Shown: positions 42,650-53,200 of the stretch, in pieces | Position numbering within the stretch: the stretch's first letter is position 1 | Layout of the letters: every line of letters starts with the position of its first letter | Assembly (NCBI GenBank): GCA_019309485.1 | Contig: JAFDGC010000001.1 | Span: forward strand, 77,620-141,619 | From: Deltaproteobacteria bacterium | GTDB lineage: Bacteria; Desulfobacterota; Desulfobacteria; Desulfobacterales; UBA2156 | DNA length: 64,000 nucleotides | Direction: 5' to 3' | Program-made: the position numbers and the translations under genes | Notes under the pieces: generated by a model | Databases searched by the model: none | The model's input: the letters and a program-made list of their open reading frames with translations, nothing else | What the model was told of the DNA's origin: nothing

Positions 42650-44866
42650 ATGTCTAGACTCGTCGCATTCGCCGCCATCCAGGGTGGCTACAACATTGTT
42701 TCCAAAGTCGAAGGAAAATACAAAAAGGCGTTGCAGACGTACGACGCCGCCACCAAGGTGGGATTCCCCAACACCGCATACTACCTGCCGGTCATCTATT
42801 CGCTTTTGGGCATCAAGGTGGAAACCCTTGAAGATATTAAACAACCCTTGGATTTCGCCCGGAAACTCCTTCCCCCCCATGTGAAGGGACAAAATCACCT
42901 GCCATACCTGGGCCCCCTTCTGGACGCCGGTATGGCGGCCTTGTTCGCCTTCGAAATCGAAGAGGCCCTGAGGTATCTGGAAGACCCGGACTTCTATCTG
43001 CATTCCGAAGAGATCGATGAAGAGGCCGGAAAAATCTGGCTCGGCGCCGCCGACGACACCGTGTTCCGGAAGCGCGGCGTGGAATTCGTGGACGGCTCGG
43101 CGCCGGGGTTTGCCGCCATGGTGGGGGCGGCTCCGGATCCGGAAACCGCCAAGATGATCGTGGAAGAATACCAGCGCCGAAGTCTTTATATCTTCTGCGC
43201 CGCCAACCAGAACGGCACCACCATTATCGAGCAACTCCTGGAAGCCGGGGTCCAGGTGGGGTGGAACACCCGCATCGTCCCCTTCGGCCCGGATATCTCG
43301 TCGGCCATTTTCGCCCTGGGGTTTGCCAACCGGGCGGCCATGGCCTTCGGCGGGGTTCAGCCGGGAGATTACAAGCGGATGCTCCTTTACAACAAGAACC
43401 GGATCTTTGCCTTCGTGAACGCCCTGGGCGACGTGAACGCCGAATGGGCCGCGGCGGCAGCGGGCTGCGTCAACTGGGGTTTCCCCACCCTGGCCGACAC
43501 GGATATCCCCGAAATTCTGCCCACCGGCATCTGCACCTACGAACACGTGGTGGCCAACGTCCCGCACAATGAAATGGTCCAGCGCTCCGTGGAGGTCCGC
43601 GGGCTCAAGACCACGGTGTCCACCATCGACATTCCGTGCGCCTTCGGCCCGGCCTATGAAGGGGAGCGCGTCCGGGGCGGGGACCTCTACTGCCAGATGG
43701 GCGGCGGCAAAACCCAGGCCACGGAACTCGTGAAGATGGCGGAGATGAAGGAAATCGAGGACGGAAAGGTGAACCTGGTCGGAAAAGACCTTAGCGAAAT
43801 CAAGGAAGGGGAAAACCTCCCGCTGGGAATCTATGTCCAGATCGCCGGCCGGAAGATGCAGGTGGACTTCGAACCGATCCTGGAACGCCAGATCCACCAC
43901 CTCATCAACTATATCCAGGGTGTCATGCATATCGGTCAACGGGACATCGCATGGATCCGGGTGAGCAAGGCGGCGGTGGAAAAGGGATTCAGCCTCAAAC
44001 ATATCGGTGTCGTTCTGCACGCCAAGTTCCACCAGGACTTCGGGAGCATCCTCGACAAAGTGGAAGTCACCCTGTACACCGACAAAAAAGACGTGGATGC
44101 GCTCACCAAGCGGGCCCGCCAGGAATACAAGACCCGGGACGAGCGGGTGGAAAACATGACCGACGAAGCCGTGGAAATCTATTATTCCTGCACCCTGTGC
44201 CAGTCCTTCGCGCCCACCCATGTCTGCACCGTGAGCCCGGAACGGACCGGTCTTTGCGGCGCCTACAACTGGATGGACTGCAAGGCCTCCTACGAGATCA
44301 ATCCCACCGGCCCGAACCAGCCCATCGAAAAAGGGGAATGCCTGGATCCGGTGCTTGGGCAGTGGAAGGGGGTCAACGAATTCGTCAAGCAGGCCTCCCG
44401 GGGCGCCATCAGCGGATACAACTTCTATTCCGTGGTCAAAGAGCCCATGACCACCTGCGGGTGTTGCGAGTGCATCGCGGCGCTGCTGCCCCAGTGCAAC
44501 GGCGTCATGACGGTGCACCGGGATTATACCGGGGAAACGCCGTGCGGCATGAAGTTTACGACGCTGGCCGGCGTCATGGGCGGCGGACAGTCTTCGCCCG
44601 GATTCGTGGGGCATTCCAAGTTCAACATCACCCAGCGGAAATTCATCAAGGGCGACGGCGGGCTGCTGCGCCTGGTATGGATGCCCAAGTCCCTCAAGGA
44701 AGAGATCAAGGAGCGTCTTATCAAGAGGGGCGAAGAACTCGGCGTTCCCAACTTGATTGATATGATCGCGGATGAGACGGTGGGAACCACGGAAGAAGAG
44801 ATTCTTCCCTTCCTCCAGGAAAAGGGACATCCGGCCCTTTCCATGGATCCGATCATCTCCGAGTAA
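42650..44866 (+). CDS. acsB: Acetyl-CoA synthase subunit (bacterial type)
   Basis: A 738-residue acetyl-CoA synthase that joins CO, a methyl group from AcsCD and CoA at the Ni-Ni-[4Fe-4S] A-cluster. The A-cluster cysteines are all present: C514, C517, C526 and C536 for the cubane and bridge (YYSCTLCQSFAPTHVC), and C603 and C605 in TCGCCECI for the distal nickel. They keep the same spacing as the Moorella enzyme with an offset of eight. The N-terminal CO-tunnel domain is complete, so this is the long bacterial form, not the short archaeal CdhC. Confidence 0.97.
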   Translation: MSRLVAFAAIQGGYNIVSKVEGKYKKALQTYDAATKVGFPNTAYYLPVIYSLLGIKVETLEDIKQPLDFARKLLPPHVKGQNHLPYLGPLLDAGMAALFAFEIEEALRYLEDPDFYLHSEEIDEEAGKIWLGAADDTVFRKRGVEFVDGSAPGFAAMVGAAPDPETAKMIVEEYQRRSLYIFCAANQNGTTIIEQLLEAGVQVGWNTRIVPFGPDISSAIFALGFANRAAMAFGGVQPGDYKRMLLYNKNRIFAFVNALGDVNAEWAAAAAGCVNWGFPTLADTDIPEILPTGICTYEHVVANVPHNEMVQRSVEVRGLKTTVSTIDIPCAFGPAYEGERVRGGDLYCQMGGGKTQATELVKMAEMKEIEDGKVNLVGKDLSEIKEGENLPLGIYVQIAGRKMQVDFEPILERQIHHLINYIQGVMHIGQRDIAWIRVSKAAVEKGFSLKHIGVVLHAKFHQDFGSILDKVEVTLYTDKKDVDALTKRARQEYKTRDERVENMTDEAVEIYYSCTLCQSFAPTHVCTVSPERTGLCGAYNWMDCKASYEINPTGPNQPIEKGECLDPVLGQWKGVNEFVKQASRGAISGYNFYSVVKEPMTTCGCCECIAALLPQCNGVMTVHRDYTGETPCGMKFTTLAGVMGGGQSSPGFVGHSKFNITQRKFIKGDGGLLRLVWMPKSLKEEIKERLIKRGEELGVPNLIDMIADETVGTTEEEILPFLQEKGHPALSMDPIISE

Positions 44867-44947
44867 GTGAAGACACCGCGGCGCGGGACGTCTGAAAACA
44901 CCCGCGCCGCGATATCGGAAATCCATCAATCGAACAAGGAGAATAAA

Positions 44948-46288
44948 ATGGCATTAACCGGTATTCAGATCTTCAAACTCTTGCCGAAAACCAACTGCAA
45001 GGAGTGCGGCGTTCCCACCTGCCTGGCTTTTGCCATGAACCTGGCATCCGGGAAAGCCGAACTCGACAGTTGCCCCTATGTATCGGAAGAAGCCAGGGCC
45101 CAGCTTGCCGAAGCCGCGGCGCCCCCCATCCGGCCGGTGGCCATCGGAAAAGGGGTTCGCGCATTCACGGTGGGCGGGGAAACGGTCCTTCACCGCCATG
45201 AAAAAACCTTTTTCAACAAGCCCGCCCTGGCGGCGCTGGTCAATTCCGATATGGACGACAAGGCACTTGCCGCCAAACTCAAGACCTGGAACGCCTTTCA
45301 GTTCGAGCGGGTGGGGCTCAATCTGCGCCCGGAACTGGTGGCGTTGAAGGATGTCAACGGCGATGCCGCTGCATTCGCCCAAAAAGCCAAGACCATCGCC
45401 GAGACCTCGGAATTCAACCTGGTCCTGATGACCGAAGATGCGGCCGTGATGAAGGCGGGAATCGACGCCTGCGGGTTCAAGCGGCCCCTCATGTACGCCG
45501 CCACGGCGGCCAATGTGGAAGATTTCGGGAAACTGGCCATAGAAAACGATCTGCCCCTGGCGGTGAAGGCCGACAGTATCGAAGACCTCATTCCGCTTAC
45601 CGACAAACTCACGGAAATGGGGCTAAAAGACCTGGTCCTGGATCCGGGTTCCCGGGAAATCCAAAAAGCCCTGCATGACCAGGTGGCCATCCGTCGTGCA
45701 GCGCTGAAAGACAGCAACCGGAAAGTCGGGTTTCCCACCATTACTTTCCCCTGTGAAATGGCCTCCAACCTGGATGTGGAGACCCTCATCGCGGGCATGT
45801 TCGTGGCCAAATACGGCGGCATTATCGTCCTTTCCGACTTTACCGGGGAATCGCTGTTCCCGCTCCTTTTGGAACGGCTCAATATCTACACCGATCCCCA
45901 GCGCCCCATGACCGTCACCGAAGGCATCTACGAGATCGGAACCCCCGACGAAAATTCCCCGGTCCTGGTCACCACCAACTTCGCCCTCACTTACTTTATC
46001 GTCTCCGGAGAAGTGGAAGGAAGCAAGGTGCCGGCGCGGTTGTTGATCAAGGACTCCGAAGGGCTTTCGGTCATGACCGCTTGGGCGGCCGGAAAGTTCG
46101 CCGGAGACGACGTGGGGATCTTCGTGAAAAAATGCGGCATCGAGGACAAAATCAAACACAAAGAGGTGATTATTCCGGGCTACGCCGCGGCCATTGCCGG
46201 AGACATGGAAGAAGAACTCCCCGGCTGGACCGTGACCGTGGGGCCCAGAGAGGCCGCCCACATCCCCGGCTTCCTCCGGTCCCGATGA
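44948..46288 (+). CDS. acsC: CFeSP large subunit AcsC
   Basis: A 446-residue corrinoid iron-sulfur protein large subunit. The N-terminal [4Fe-4S] domain has C17, C20, C25 and C42 (TNCKECGVPTC then LDSCPYVS). The middle is a TIM barrel and the C-terminal part is the cobalamin-binding domain. With AcsD it carries the methyl group on cobalt between AcsE and AcsB. ATG at 44948 follows AAGGAG; upstream in-frame codons back to 44867 are not used. Confidence 0.96.
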   Translation: MALTGIQIFKLLPKTNCKECGVPTCLAFAMNLASGKAELDSCPYVSEEARAQLAEAAAPPIRPVAIGKGVRAFTVGGETVLHRHEKTFFNKPALAALVNSDMDDKALAAKLKTWNAFQFERVGLNLRPELVALKDVNGDAAAFAQKAKTIAETSEFNLVLMTEDAAVMKAGIDACGFKRPLMYAATAANVEDFGKLAIENDLPLAVKADSIEDLIPLTDKLTEMGLKDLVLDPGSREIQKALHDQVAIRRAALKDSNRKVGFPTITFPCEMASNLDVETLIAGMFVAKYGGIIVLSDFTGESLFPLLLERLNIYTDPQRPMTVTEGIYEIGTPDENSPVLVTTNFALTYFIVSGEVEGSKVPARLLIKDSEGLSVMTAWAAGKFAGDDVGIFVKKCGIEDKIKHKEVIIPGYAAAIAGDMEEELPGWTVTVGPREAAHIPGFLRSR

Positions 46289-46352
46289 CAAAAGGGGGGG
46301 CTGGAACCGTGGCAATGAAAAGCCGTCAATGTCTGAACCCAAAGGAGGCGAC

Positions 46353-47234
46353 ATGTTACTGATTGGCGAAAGTTTGAACGTCATATCGAGAAAGATCGGC
46401 CGCGCGTTCAAGGAACGGGACCCGAAGCCGATCCAGGAAGAAGCCCTCTTCCAGAGGGAAAAGGGCATGGATTACATCGATATCAACCTGGGTCCGGCCA
46501 AGAAGGACGGTCATGAACTCATGCCGTGGGTGGTCGAAACGGTTCAGGAGGTCGTAGACGACATCCCCCTGGCCCTCGACACCTCCAACATCGACGCCAT
46601 CGAAGCGGCCCTGAAGGTCTGCAAGCTTCCACCGCTCATCAATTCCATCATGGTGCGGCCGGAACGATACGAGCGGATGGTTCCCCTCGCCGCCGAGTAC
46701 AATGCCGATTTCATCGCCCTCATGTGGGGCCCGGATGGGCTGCCGAGGGATGAAAACGAACGGGCCGCCCTGTGCGTGGAACTCCTCTACTTTGCCAATG
46801 AAGCCGGCATCCCCAATGAAAAGATCTGGGTGGACGGCATCGTTACGCCACTCAACATCCAGCAGCCGCAACTGATGAGCCTGTTGGCATTTCAGCAGAT
46901 GCTCCCGGATATCGCCCCCGGGGCCAAGAGCACCTGCGGGCTTTCCAATATTTCCAACGGACCGCCGGAGCACCTTCGCCCCATATTGAACCAGACCTAT
47001 ATGGTCATGCTGGAAAAGTACGGAATGTATTCGGTCATCTCGGACCCCCGGGACGACAAATTGACCGAAATCGCCAAAGGGAAGCGGCCGGATATCGTGG
47101 AGCTGATCCATAAGATGATGGACGGCGAAGAGCCCGACATGCAAAGCCTTTCCAAGGAGATGCAGGATTACGCCAAAACGGTGAACGTCATCCTCGGAAA
47201 AACCCTGTATTCGGACTCCTGGCTGGAAATATAG
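46353..47234 (+). CDS. acsE: Methyltetrahydrofolate:corrinoid iron-sulfur protein methyltransferase
   Basis: A 293-residue pterin-binding TIM-barrel methyltransferase that moves the methyl group of methyl-tetrahydrofolate to Co(I) of AcsCD. Family features: MLLIGESLNVISRKIG start, DYIDINLGPAKKDG, PLALDTSNIDAIEAAL, ALMWGPDGLP and STCGLSNISNGPPEHLR with its folate-contacting Asn. It is about 30 residues longer than the Moorella enzyme at the C-terminus. ATG at 46353 follows AAAGGAGG. It is the last recognised enzyme of the operon. Confidence 0.95.
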   Translation: MLLIGESLNVISRKIGRAFKERDPKPIQEEALFQREKGMDYIDINLGPAKKDGHELMPWVVETVQEVVDDIPLALDTSNIDAIEAALKVCKLPPLINSIMVRPERYERMVPLAAEYNADFIALMWGPDGLPRDENERAALCVELLYFANEAGIPNEKIWVDGIVTPLNIQQPQLMSLLAFQQMLPDIAPGAKSTCGLSNISNGPPEHLRPILNQTYMVMLEKYGMYSVISDPRDDKLTEIAKGKRPDIVELIHKMMDGEEPDMQSLSKEMQDYAKTVNVILGKTLYSDSWLEI

Positions 47235-47244
47235 CCTTTTTTAT

Positions 47245-47384
47245 TTTTAAGGGTTGGATGCCGGCCCTCAATCGGAGCCGGAGCAGATACACAACATAAG
47301 CTTTTTTAGAAAATGGACGGAGCTTCAGACCGCGAAAGAACGGTCGACCCTGGGCGGTTACGCCGGCATCCGAAACCCTTAAAA
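47245..47384. repeat. Long inverted repeat between acsE and the DUF3786 gene
   Basis: Arms at 47245-47265 (TTTTAAGGG..GATGCCGGC) and 47362-47384 are complementary over about 21 bases with a 2-base offset, enclosing 96 bp. An inner AAGCT/AGCTT pair lies in the loop. It may be a small inverted-repeat element or a structured RNA at the end of the acs transcript. No obvious target duplication. Confidence 0.65.
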
Positions 47385-47392
47385 GAAAGCAA

Positions 47393-48007
47393 ATGCCCCG
47401 TATCGACGACTACATCGCCTCCCGCAACCTCGCCGTCGAGGACCTGGCGCGGGAGTCTTTTTCGGATCTCCGTGACCGCACGGGGTTTTCCCAGTCGTCG
47501 GCAAACACCTTCCTTGTCCCCTTCCTGGACCGGGTCTATCATGTGCGTTTTCCGGATTTTTTCTTTGAAGACCGGGATGCGCCCGAAAAAGAGGTCCCGA
47601 TTCAGGAGCAGGTATTGATTCTCCATTACATGGCCGGAAGCAAACCGGCGCCGCCCGAGGGACACTGGATATCGTACCGGGAGATTCCGGGCGCGTCCTT
47701 TTACTACAGCGCCTTTCTCAAGCGCGCCGTGGAACCCCTGAAAAACGTCTTCGGCCACAATACCGGGGGGCTGAAAAAGGCCGCCGGACGCCTCGGCGCC
47801 GTCGAAATTCCGGAAGGCGATAACGCCCTGGAGTATTTCCCGTTTCCCAAGGTCCCCATGAGACTCATTTTATGGGCCGGTGACGACGAATTCGGCCCCG
47901 AGGCCAACATTGTTTTTGACCGAAACATCGGATCCATCCTTTCCCCCGAAGATGTGGCCTGGATGGCCGGCATGGTGGTCTACCGGCTCATCGCCCTTTC
48001 CCGGTGA
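47393..48007 (+). CDS. DUF3786-domain protein
   Basis: A 204-residue protein matching the DUF3786 family, which is found mostly in anaerobes and often near CO dehydrogenase/acetyl-CoA synthase genes. Visible features are VPFLDRVYHVRFPDF, EQVLILHYMAGSKPAPPEG, WISYREIPGASFYYSAFL, KVPMRLILWAGDDEFGPEAN and the end NIGSILSPEDVAWMAGMVV. No catalytic motif is obvious. Its position after acsE suggests a role connected to the pathway (assembly or regulation), but this is guilt by association. Confidence 0.85.
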   Translation: MPRIDDYIASRNLAVEDLARESFSDLRDRTGFSQSSANTFLVPFLDRVYHVRFPDFFFEDRDAPEKEVPIQEQVLILHYMAGSKPAPPEGHWISYREIPGASFYYSAFLKRAVEPLKNVFGHNTGGLKKAAGRLGAVEIPEGDNALEYFPFPKVPMRLILWAGDDEFGPEANIVFDRNIGSILSPEDVAWMAGMVVYRLIALSR

Positions 48008-48058
48008 TCCCCCTTTTTCAAGGCTTTCGACGCGCATAACCGGCGCTTTTCGATTTCA

Positions 48059-49195
48059 TCAAGGGCTAGATGCATCATTGTCTTTCCGGTCATTGGCGGG
48101 CGTCTCCGGGCGGGAGGATTCCGCATCGATACTCTTGCTTCGCGCCGCCGGCAAATACTCTTTGAAGGTCTCCCCGTAAATTTCCCATACCGTGATAAAG
48201 AGTGCCGCCACGATGGGACCGATCACGAACCCGACGATTCCGAACATGCTGATGCCGCCTATGGTCCCCAGGAGAATGAACAGTTCGTGCATCCTCGTGT
48301 CTTTACCCACCAGCATGGGCCGCAATATATTGTCCAGGCTTCCCACAAGGGCGCCGCAGAATACGGCCAGACCGACGGCCCCGAGGACATGTCCCGATGC
48401 CCCCCATATGATCGCCGCAGGCACCCATACCATGGGGGAACCGATCACGGGGATCACGGACAACACCACCATGATGGTCCCCCAAAACAACGCGCTCGGT
48501 ATTCCCACCACCCAGAACGCCAAGCCGGCCAATGATCCCTGGAGTACACCGATGACCAGGGTCCCTTTGAGCGTCGCCCGGGTCACACTGGTGAATTTGT
48601 CGAGGAGCCGGTGTTCATCTTCATCCTTCAGCGGGAGATAAAAGAGGATCTTTTCAATAAGGCGCCGGCCGTCTTTCAAAAAGAAAAAGAGGGTATACAT
48701 GAAGATAAAAAAGAGAAACAAAAAATTGACGGTGGAAAAGGTAAAGGACGAAACGCTATTCACCAGGACAGAACTTAAACCCGAGACCAACTGTTCGGCT
48801 TTTTCAAGGATCACCTCTCGATATTCCAGAATCTTTTCGTGAAAGGGCAGTGATTCAAAGACGCTGTTCAAGGTGGACGGCTCTTGCAGCTGTTCCCTTA
48901 TCCATGGCGTCGCCCGTTGTCCCACCCGGACCGCCTGGGCGGTCACCACCCCCAGCAGGCCCACAAGCGGAAGAAAAATCAATAAAAATACGCACAGCAG
49001 CGTTACGGCCGAAGCAAGAGTGCGCCGTCCTTTGAACCAAGTTACGAACTTCCGGTAGACGGGTTGGAACAACCCCGAAAAAATTCCGGCCAGCAATACG
49101 ACCATCAAAAATTGACGGATCATGGTCACAAAAAGGACCGAAACAAAGATCAGCAATATCAACAAGACGATTTTATTGGCGTGGAGGTGATTCAT
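48059..49195 (-). CDS. AI-2E family (PerM-like) transporter
   Basis: A 378-residue polytopic membrane protein of the AI-2E exporter / PerM family. About seven to eight hydrophobic segments are visible, with the family region GTLVIGVLQGSLAGLAFWVVGIP, SVIPVIGSPMVWVPAA and a C-terminal GGISMFGIVGFVIGPIVAAL. Substrate specificity in this family is not predictable. The C-terminal tail is polar. The ATG overlaps the stop of the reduced SulP gene (ATGA). Confidence 0.92.
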   Translation of the reverse strand: MNHLHANKIVLLILLIFVSVLFVTMIRQFLMVVLLAGIFSGLFQPVYRKFVTWFKGRRTLASAVTLLCVFLLIFLPLVGLLGVVTAQAVRVGQRATPWIREQLQEPSTLNSVFESLPFHEKILEYREVILEKAEQLVSGLSSVLVNSVSSFTFSTVNFLFLFFIFMYTLFFFLKDGRRLIEKILFYLPLKDEDEHRLLDKFTSVTRATLKGTLVIGVLQGSLAGLAFWVVGIPSALFWGTIMVVLSVIPVIGSPMVWVPAAIIWGASGHVLGAVGLAVFCGALVGSLDNILRPMLVGKDTRMHELFILLGTIGGISMFGIVGFVIGPIVAALFITVWEIYGETFKEYLPAARSKSIDAESSRPETPANDRKDNDASSP

Positions 49196-49623
49196 GTCCC
49201 TTCCTTTGGAAAATATTGAACCGCAACAGCGAGCGCATTCCCCGCAGCAAGCTGCGGCGAGACTTCAACATGATGGGCGAGCCGAAACCGGAGTTCTTCC
49301 TGAACATACGTGGCCGAACCGAAAAAAAGGGATCCTTCCACTTGAAGGATATCCATCTGGCAACATTGCGGGCCCAACGCGGAGGAAACCATCTTCCCCG
49401 TCTTCAAGTCCGGGACAATGGATTGAATGCGGGGATGGGCGGTCTTGGCCAGATGCAGGGCGATGGAAAGGAACGCCCCCACATAAACGGCGAATTCGAT
49501 ATTGATCCATAATGTGGAGAAGAAGGTGACGGCCACCACGGCCACCGTCAACCCGGCCGTCAGATCCGCCTTGAAGAGGATCCGATGGTATCGATGCCCC
49601 CATCCTGCCAAGGGCAGCAACAT
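49192..49623 (-). pseudogene. SulP-type anion transporter reduced by internal deletion
   Basis: The frame starts like a SulP transporter (MLLPLAGWGHRY, KADLTAGLTVAVV). After about 30 residues it passes directly into the last transmembrane segment and STAS linker (VTFFSTLWINIEFAVYVGAF, IALHLAKTAHPRI, VEGSLFFGSATYVQEELR). Roughly 350 residues of the membrane domain are missing, and the STAS domain is cut short, ending in an unrelated tail. The reading frame is open, so a 143-residue peptide could be made, but it cannot be a transporter. Confidence 0.8.
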
Positions 49624-49707
49624 TGCGCCACTGGATGTGCATGTTTTCTGCGGCGATCCTTTCCCGGGTCGAATGAAGCCTTAAGAAACGGATCCGGAAG
49701 AGGACGG

Positions 49708-50061
49708 CTATTCCTGCGTCAATGAATCCACAGGATGGCCGGCTTTCCGGTAATCCTCCAAGGCCCGGGATTTTAATGTTTTGTCTTTTGTCTTTTCGGC
49801 CTGGGTATCCGCCAATTCAGCCGCATGGCTCCACATGCCGGCCCGCTCGTATTCCCGGATCTTTTTCTCGGTTTGTTTTACGGCCTCAGGGGTTTCCACC
49901 ACGAGGCCGAAGCAACGGGAGATGATCTTCTTCACCGGGGCGTCGCACTCGGGGCAACGCTTTAGAGGCTTGTCTGTCGCCTGTTGCAGGATCTCAAAGG
50001 GGCCCCGGCATCGCGAGCATTCTTTTTTCGGATCCACACGCTGGTATTCGTAGATGGGCAT
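49708..50061 (-). CDS. FmdB-family zinc ribbon protein
   Basis: A 117-residue protein. The N-terminal zinc ribbon of the FmdB family starts MPIYEYQRVD and has two Cys pairs (ECSRC and RCPEC), with KKIISRCFGLV after it. The second half is a charged helical segment. FmdB proteins are common putative regulators without a proven function. The gene is divergent from the PPDK-like gene across a 179 bp region. Confidence 0.88.
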   Translation of the reverse strand: MPIYEYQRVDPKKECSRCRGPFEILQQATDKPLKRCPECDAPVKKIISRCFGLVVETPEAVKQTEKKIREYERAGMWSHAAELADTQAEKTKDKTLKSRALEDYRKAGHPVDSLTQE

Positions 50062-50173
50062 CGCGGATTTTTTATCCTTTCCTTAAAAAAAGACTATAAT
50101 CCATGACGATTTCCGGATCAAGAACCTTCGGACTTCAGAGAAAAGGCCGGAAAGCATCCGAAATGAAACTTCC

Positions 50174-50202
50174 TTGAAAATGTCGGTCCCCGTTGTTATG
50201 AT
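50174..50202 (+). promoter_or_regulatory. Candidate promoter for the PPDK-like gene
   Basis: TTGAAA (50174-50179), 17 bp, TATGAT (50197-50202), 39 bp before the ATG at 50241. Another TATAAT-like block near 50092 has no matching -35. Confidence 0.55.
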
Positions 50203-50240
50203 ATTTTACTCACATTTCATTTTTCCTCAAGGAGTGCGGC

Positions 50241-53200
50241 ATGGTGCAATCCAAAGCCCTGGAAGTCAATTTGGCCGACTACCATGTGGATGTACAAATC
50301 GATCCCAAGTACCGGGTCATCCAGGAGATCATGGAGCGGTATTACGGATTGGCGGAAGGGCTGAACACCTTGCTAAGGGAACTTTCCCATCCTTACCGTA
50401 ACTGGCATTTCATCGCGAAAGAAGCCCGGACCTATGCCCTGGACTACTTCCATGTCTTTAAAAGCCATCCAAAGGGAGATCAAGGGGTACAGCGTTTCGT
50501 CGACATTTTTTTCAGCGCCTTGCAACAGGATCGGACCCCGGAGGTTCATCCGGAGGCCGTGGACAACCTCTTGCTGTATCTGCAAAAGGTCATCAAGGAG
50601 TCCGGACCGGCCGTCGAGCGGTTTGCGCCGGTGATTCGAAACGCCTTCAACGCCATCCGACGGCTCGATGACTCATCCTTTTTTCTGTTCGTTAAAAGTT
50701 ACTATTCCCTTAAAAAACACGGCGAATTTTTGCTGCGCCATCCCGAGGAAACGGTGGGCGACCTCGAGCCGGCATACCTTCTGCTGCATCGTTATTTTGC
50801 GCAGACCTATGCCTACTGGTTGAGCGAACCGGATGTGAAAACCCGAGTGGAAAGAGAGCTCCTGGAGGAGGACCCTCCCCACGATCTGTATCATCTTTTT
50901 AACGAAGTTTCCCACGACCGCCTCCGGGACCTCACGCAACGCCTGGAAGCGTTGAATCGGCCCGGTTCCGGGAATTTCCGGGAAAGGATTCAGCAGCTCC
51001 TCACCCTTCCGGGATTCAACCAGATCGTGGAGGTCTACCGGAAAATCCCGGGACGCCTCCAGGAAGTCGGCGCCTCCCGGGGGCGCGGGCGTGGATGGAA
51101 ACTCGTCTTTTTGTTTCAGATCATGAACCTTCCCGGGCTCTCCGATCTGCATGAAGAAACCTTGCGGGACATTAACCAAACCGTCGGGCATCTTATCCAG
51201 CATGAAAAGGGCTGGAACCTCGAAAAGCTCATCCAACAAACCTTTGTGATCCTGAAAGACAGCATCGAAAAATACCCCTCCTCCGCCCTCAGCGGCATTT
51301 TGAACATGGGAAAAGGGGTTTATCAAACCGAGGACCCGGGACTCATCCGATTTTTCATCGATTCCGTCATCGACCTGGGATTTCAGACGCCGGGCCTTTC
51401 AGGCGTGGGAGACGATTGGCAAATCCGATCCAACAGCGCCCATCTCCTCAATATCCGGACGTGGCTGGAGCTTGTGGAACTCAATCCGAAACGATCCGTT
51501 CGACTCCTTTCCTGTCTGGTGATCTATTTATCCCTTTCCGGCGTTTTCATCAAAGATACGGATCTGTTCCCCCGGGACATCACCCGGCTGTTAAATGCGG
51601 ACATCGGGCCGGTATACCATCTCGTGAAACAGCTGGCCCGCCTGATGCCCATCTTCTTCAACGACATCGGGGCCGAAGGCCCATTGCGGGACATTTCCAC
51701 GGAAATCGATGAACTGGCACATCGGAAAGATCTGCTGATCCATTTCTTAAGAAAACAAAGCCACGTGGAAAGCAGCAACCAGATCGTCCAATTCATTCAA
51801 GCCGTGTTCCGGTTCTGGGCCACCCGGGACAAAGCGGGCTTGAAGCCCTTCCTCCCCCCCAGCATCTTTGAACAAATCGAAACCAAGGGGCCGTATATCG
51901 ATGGATTCCATGAGATTATGGCCGCCCTTGGAAAAGAAGGGGTCGACCGTGTCGAAAAATTGCTTTCGATAGAGGACGGACAATTGGGAGAACGCCTCCG
52001 GCAGATCGATTCTGTAACGGATACCAATCGCCGCCGATTTCGCTTGGCCGTCGATTTTTACCGTCTTTTGGTTCAAAAATACAGCTTCAATTTCATCGAA
52101 TTCGATCGATACCTGACGCATCTCAACGATGAGTCCCTCCCGGATATCCATCGCCTGAAAAACGCTCTGGCCGAAACCAATCTGAAGAAAAAACTCTTCG
52201 GTATTTTAAGCTATCTCGAAGGGCTCAAGGGTATCATATTGTCCGAAAAAACCTATGAAGCCAAGGAGGATATCTATAAAAAACGCCACTTTACCGTGGA
52301 CATCCCCTCCACCTACGGCAGCTACCGGGAACCCAAGTTCGATGCCCTGGGTCTTTCCTTCCGCCTGGAAAGTCTGGTCAACACCCTGTTCGAGGAAATC
52401 ATCCATCAATTCGATTTCAGTCTCATCACCAAGGCCACCTTCTATCAGATTTACGATGTGCTGCTTCTTTTCGAAAAAGCCCTGGAGCTGGACGGCATCT
52501 CTTCCCTGGAAATGGAACGCCACCTGGATCTCATCTCCCATTCCCTGGAAGTGAAAGGCTTCACGTTCACCCAGTACCTGGACATCTTCAAGGGCTTGTC
52601 CCAGAGCGTCTCCAATGTGATTCACGATTATTTCAACACCGTCTATGAACAGGATTTAAACCGGGTCTTATCCCGGCTTTCGACGGATCAGATCCTTCCC
52701 AAATACCTGCCCCAAAAACAGGATCCAAACCCGGATAATATGATGCACCGGGTGTCGGAAATTTTTTTCCGGGACCGCATCGCCCTTTCTCCGGGACTCC
52801 CGCAACTGGATCTTTTCATCAGCCGCATATTGAGCACATTGTTTCATCAGGCCAATCAATTGCCCAAGGACAAGTTGCATCAACTCCTGCTCTACGATCC
52901 GGAACGGGCCATGATGGCCATCAACAAGCCTAAAAGTCGTATTTTGGGGGTGATTTATCTGGGGAACAAGGGGTTCAACCTGGTCAAGCTGCATAATTTC
53001 GGGTTTCCGATCCCCCCGGGATTTATCATCACCACCGAGGCGTTCCGGTTCCGGGAGGTCATCAACGGGTTCCCGGCGGCCACAAAAAACCTGGAAGAAC
53101 AACTCCGTCTCCACCTGCGATATTTGCAGCGACTTACGGGGAAAACCTTTGGGGACCCGAAAAATCCCCTCCTCCTTGCCGTCAGGAGCGGGGCCTCCAT

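Noticed and set aside
42620-44929. 769-codon open frame antisense to acsB
   Set aside because: Produced by high GC content opposite a strongly conserved gene; no recognisable domain.
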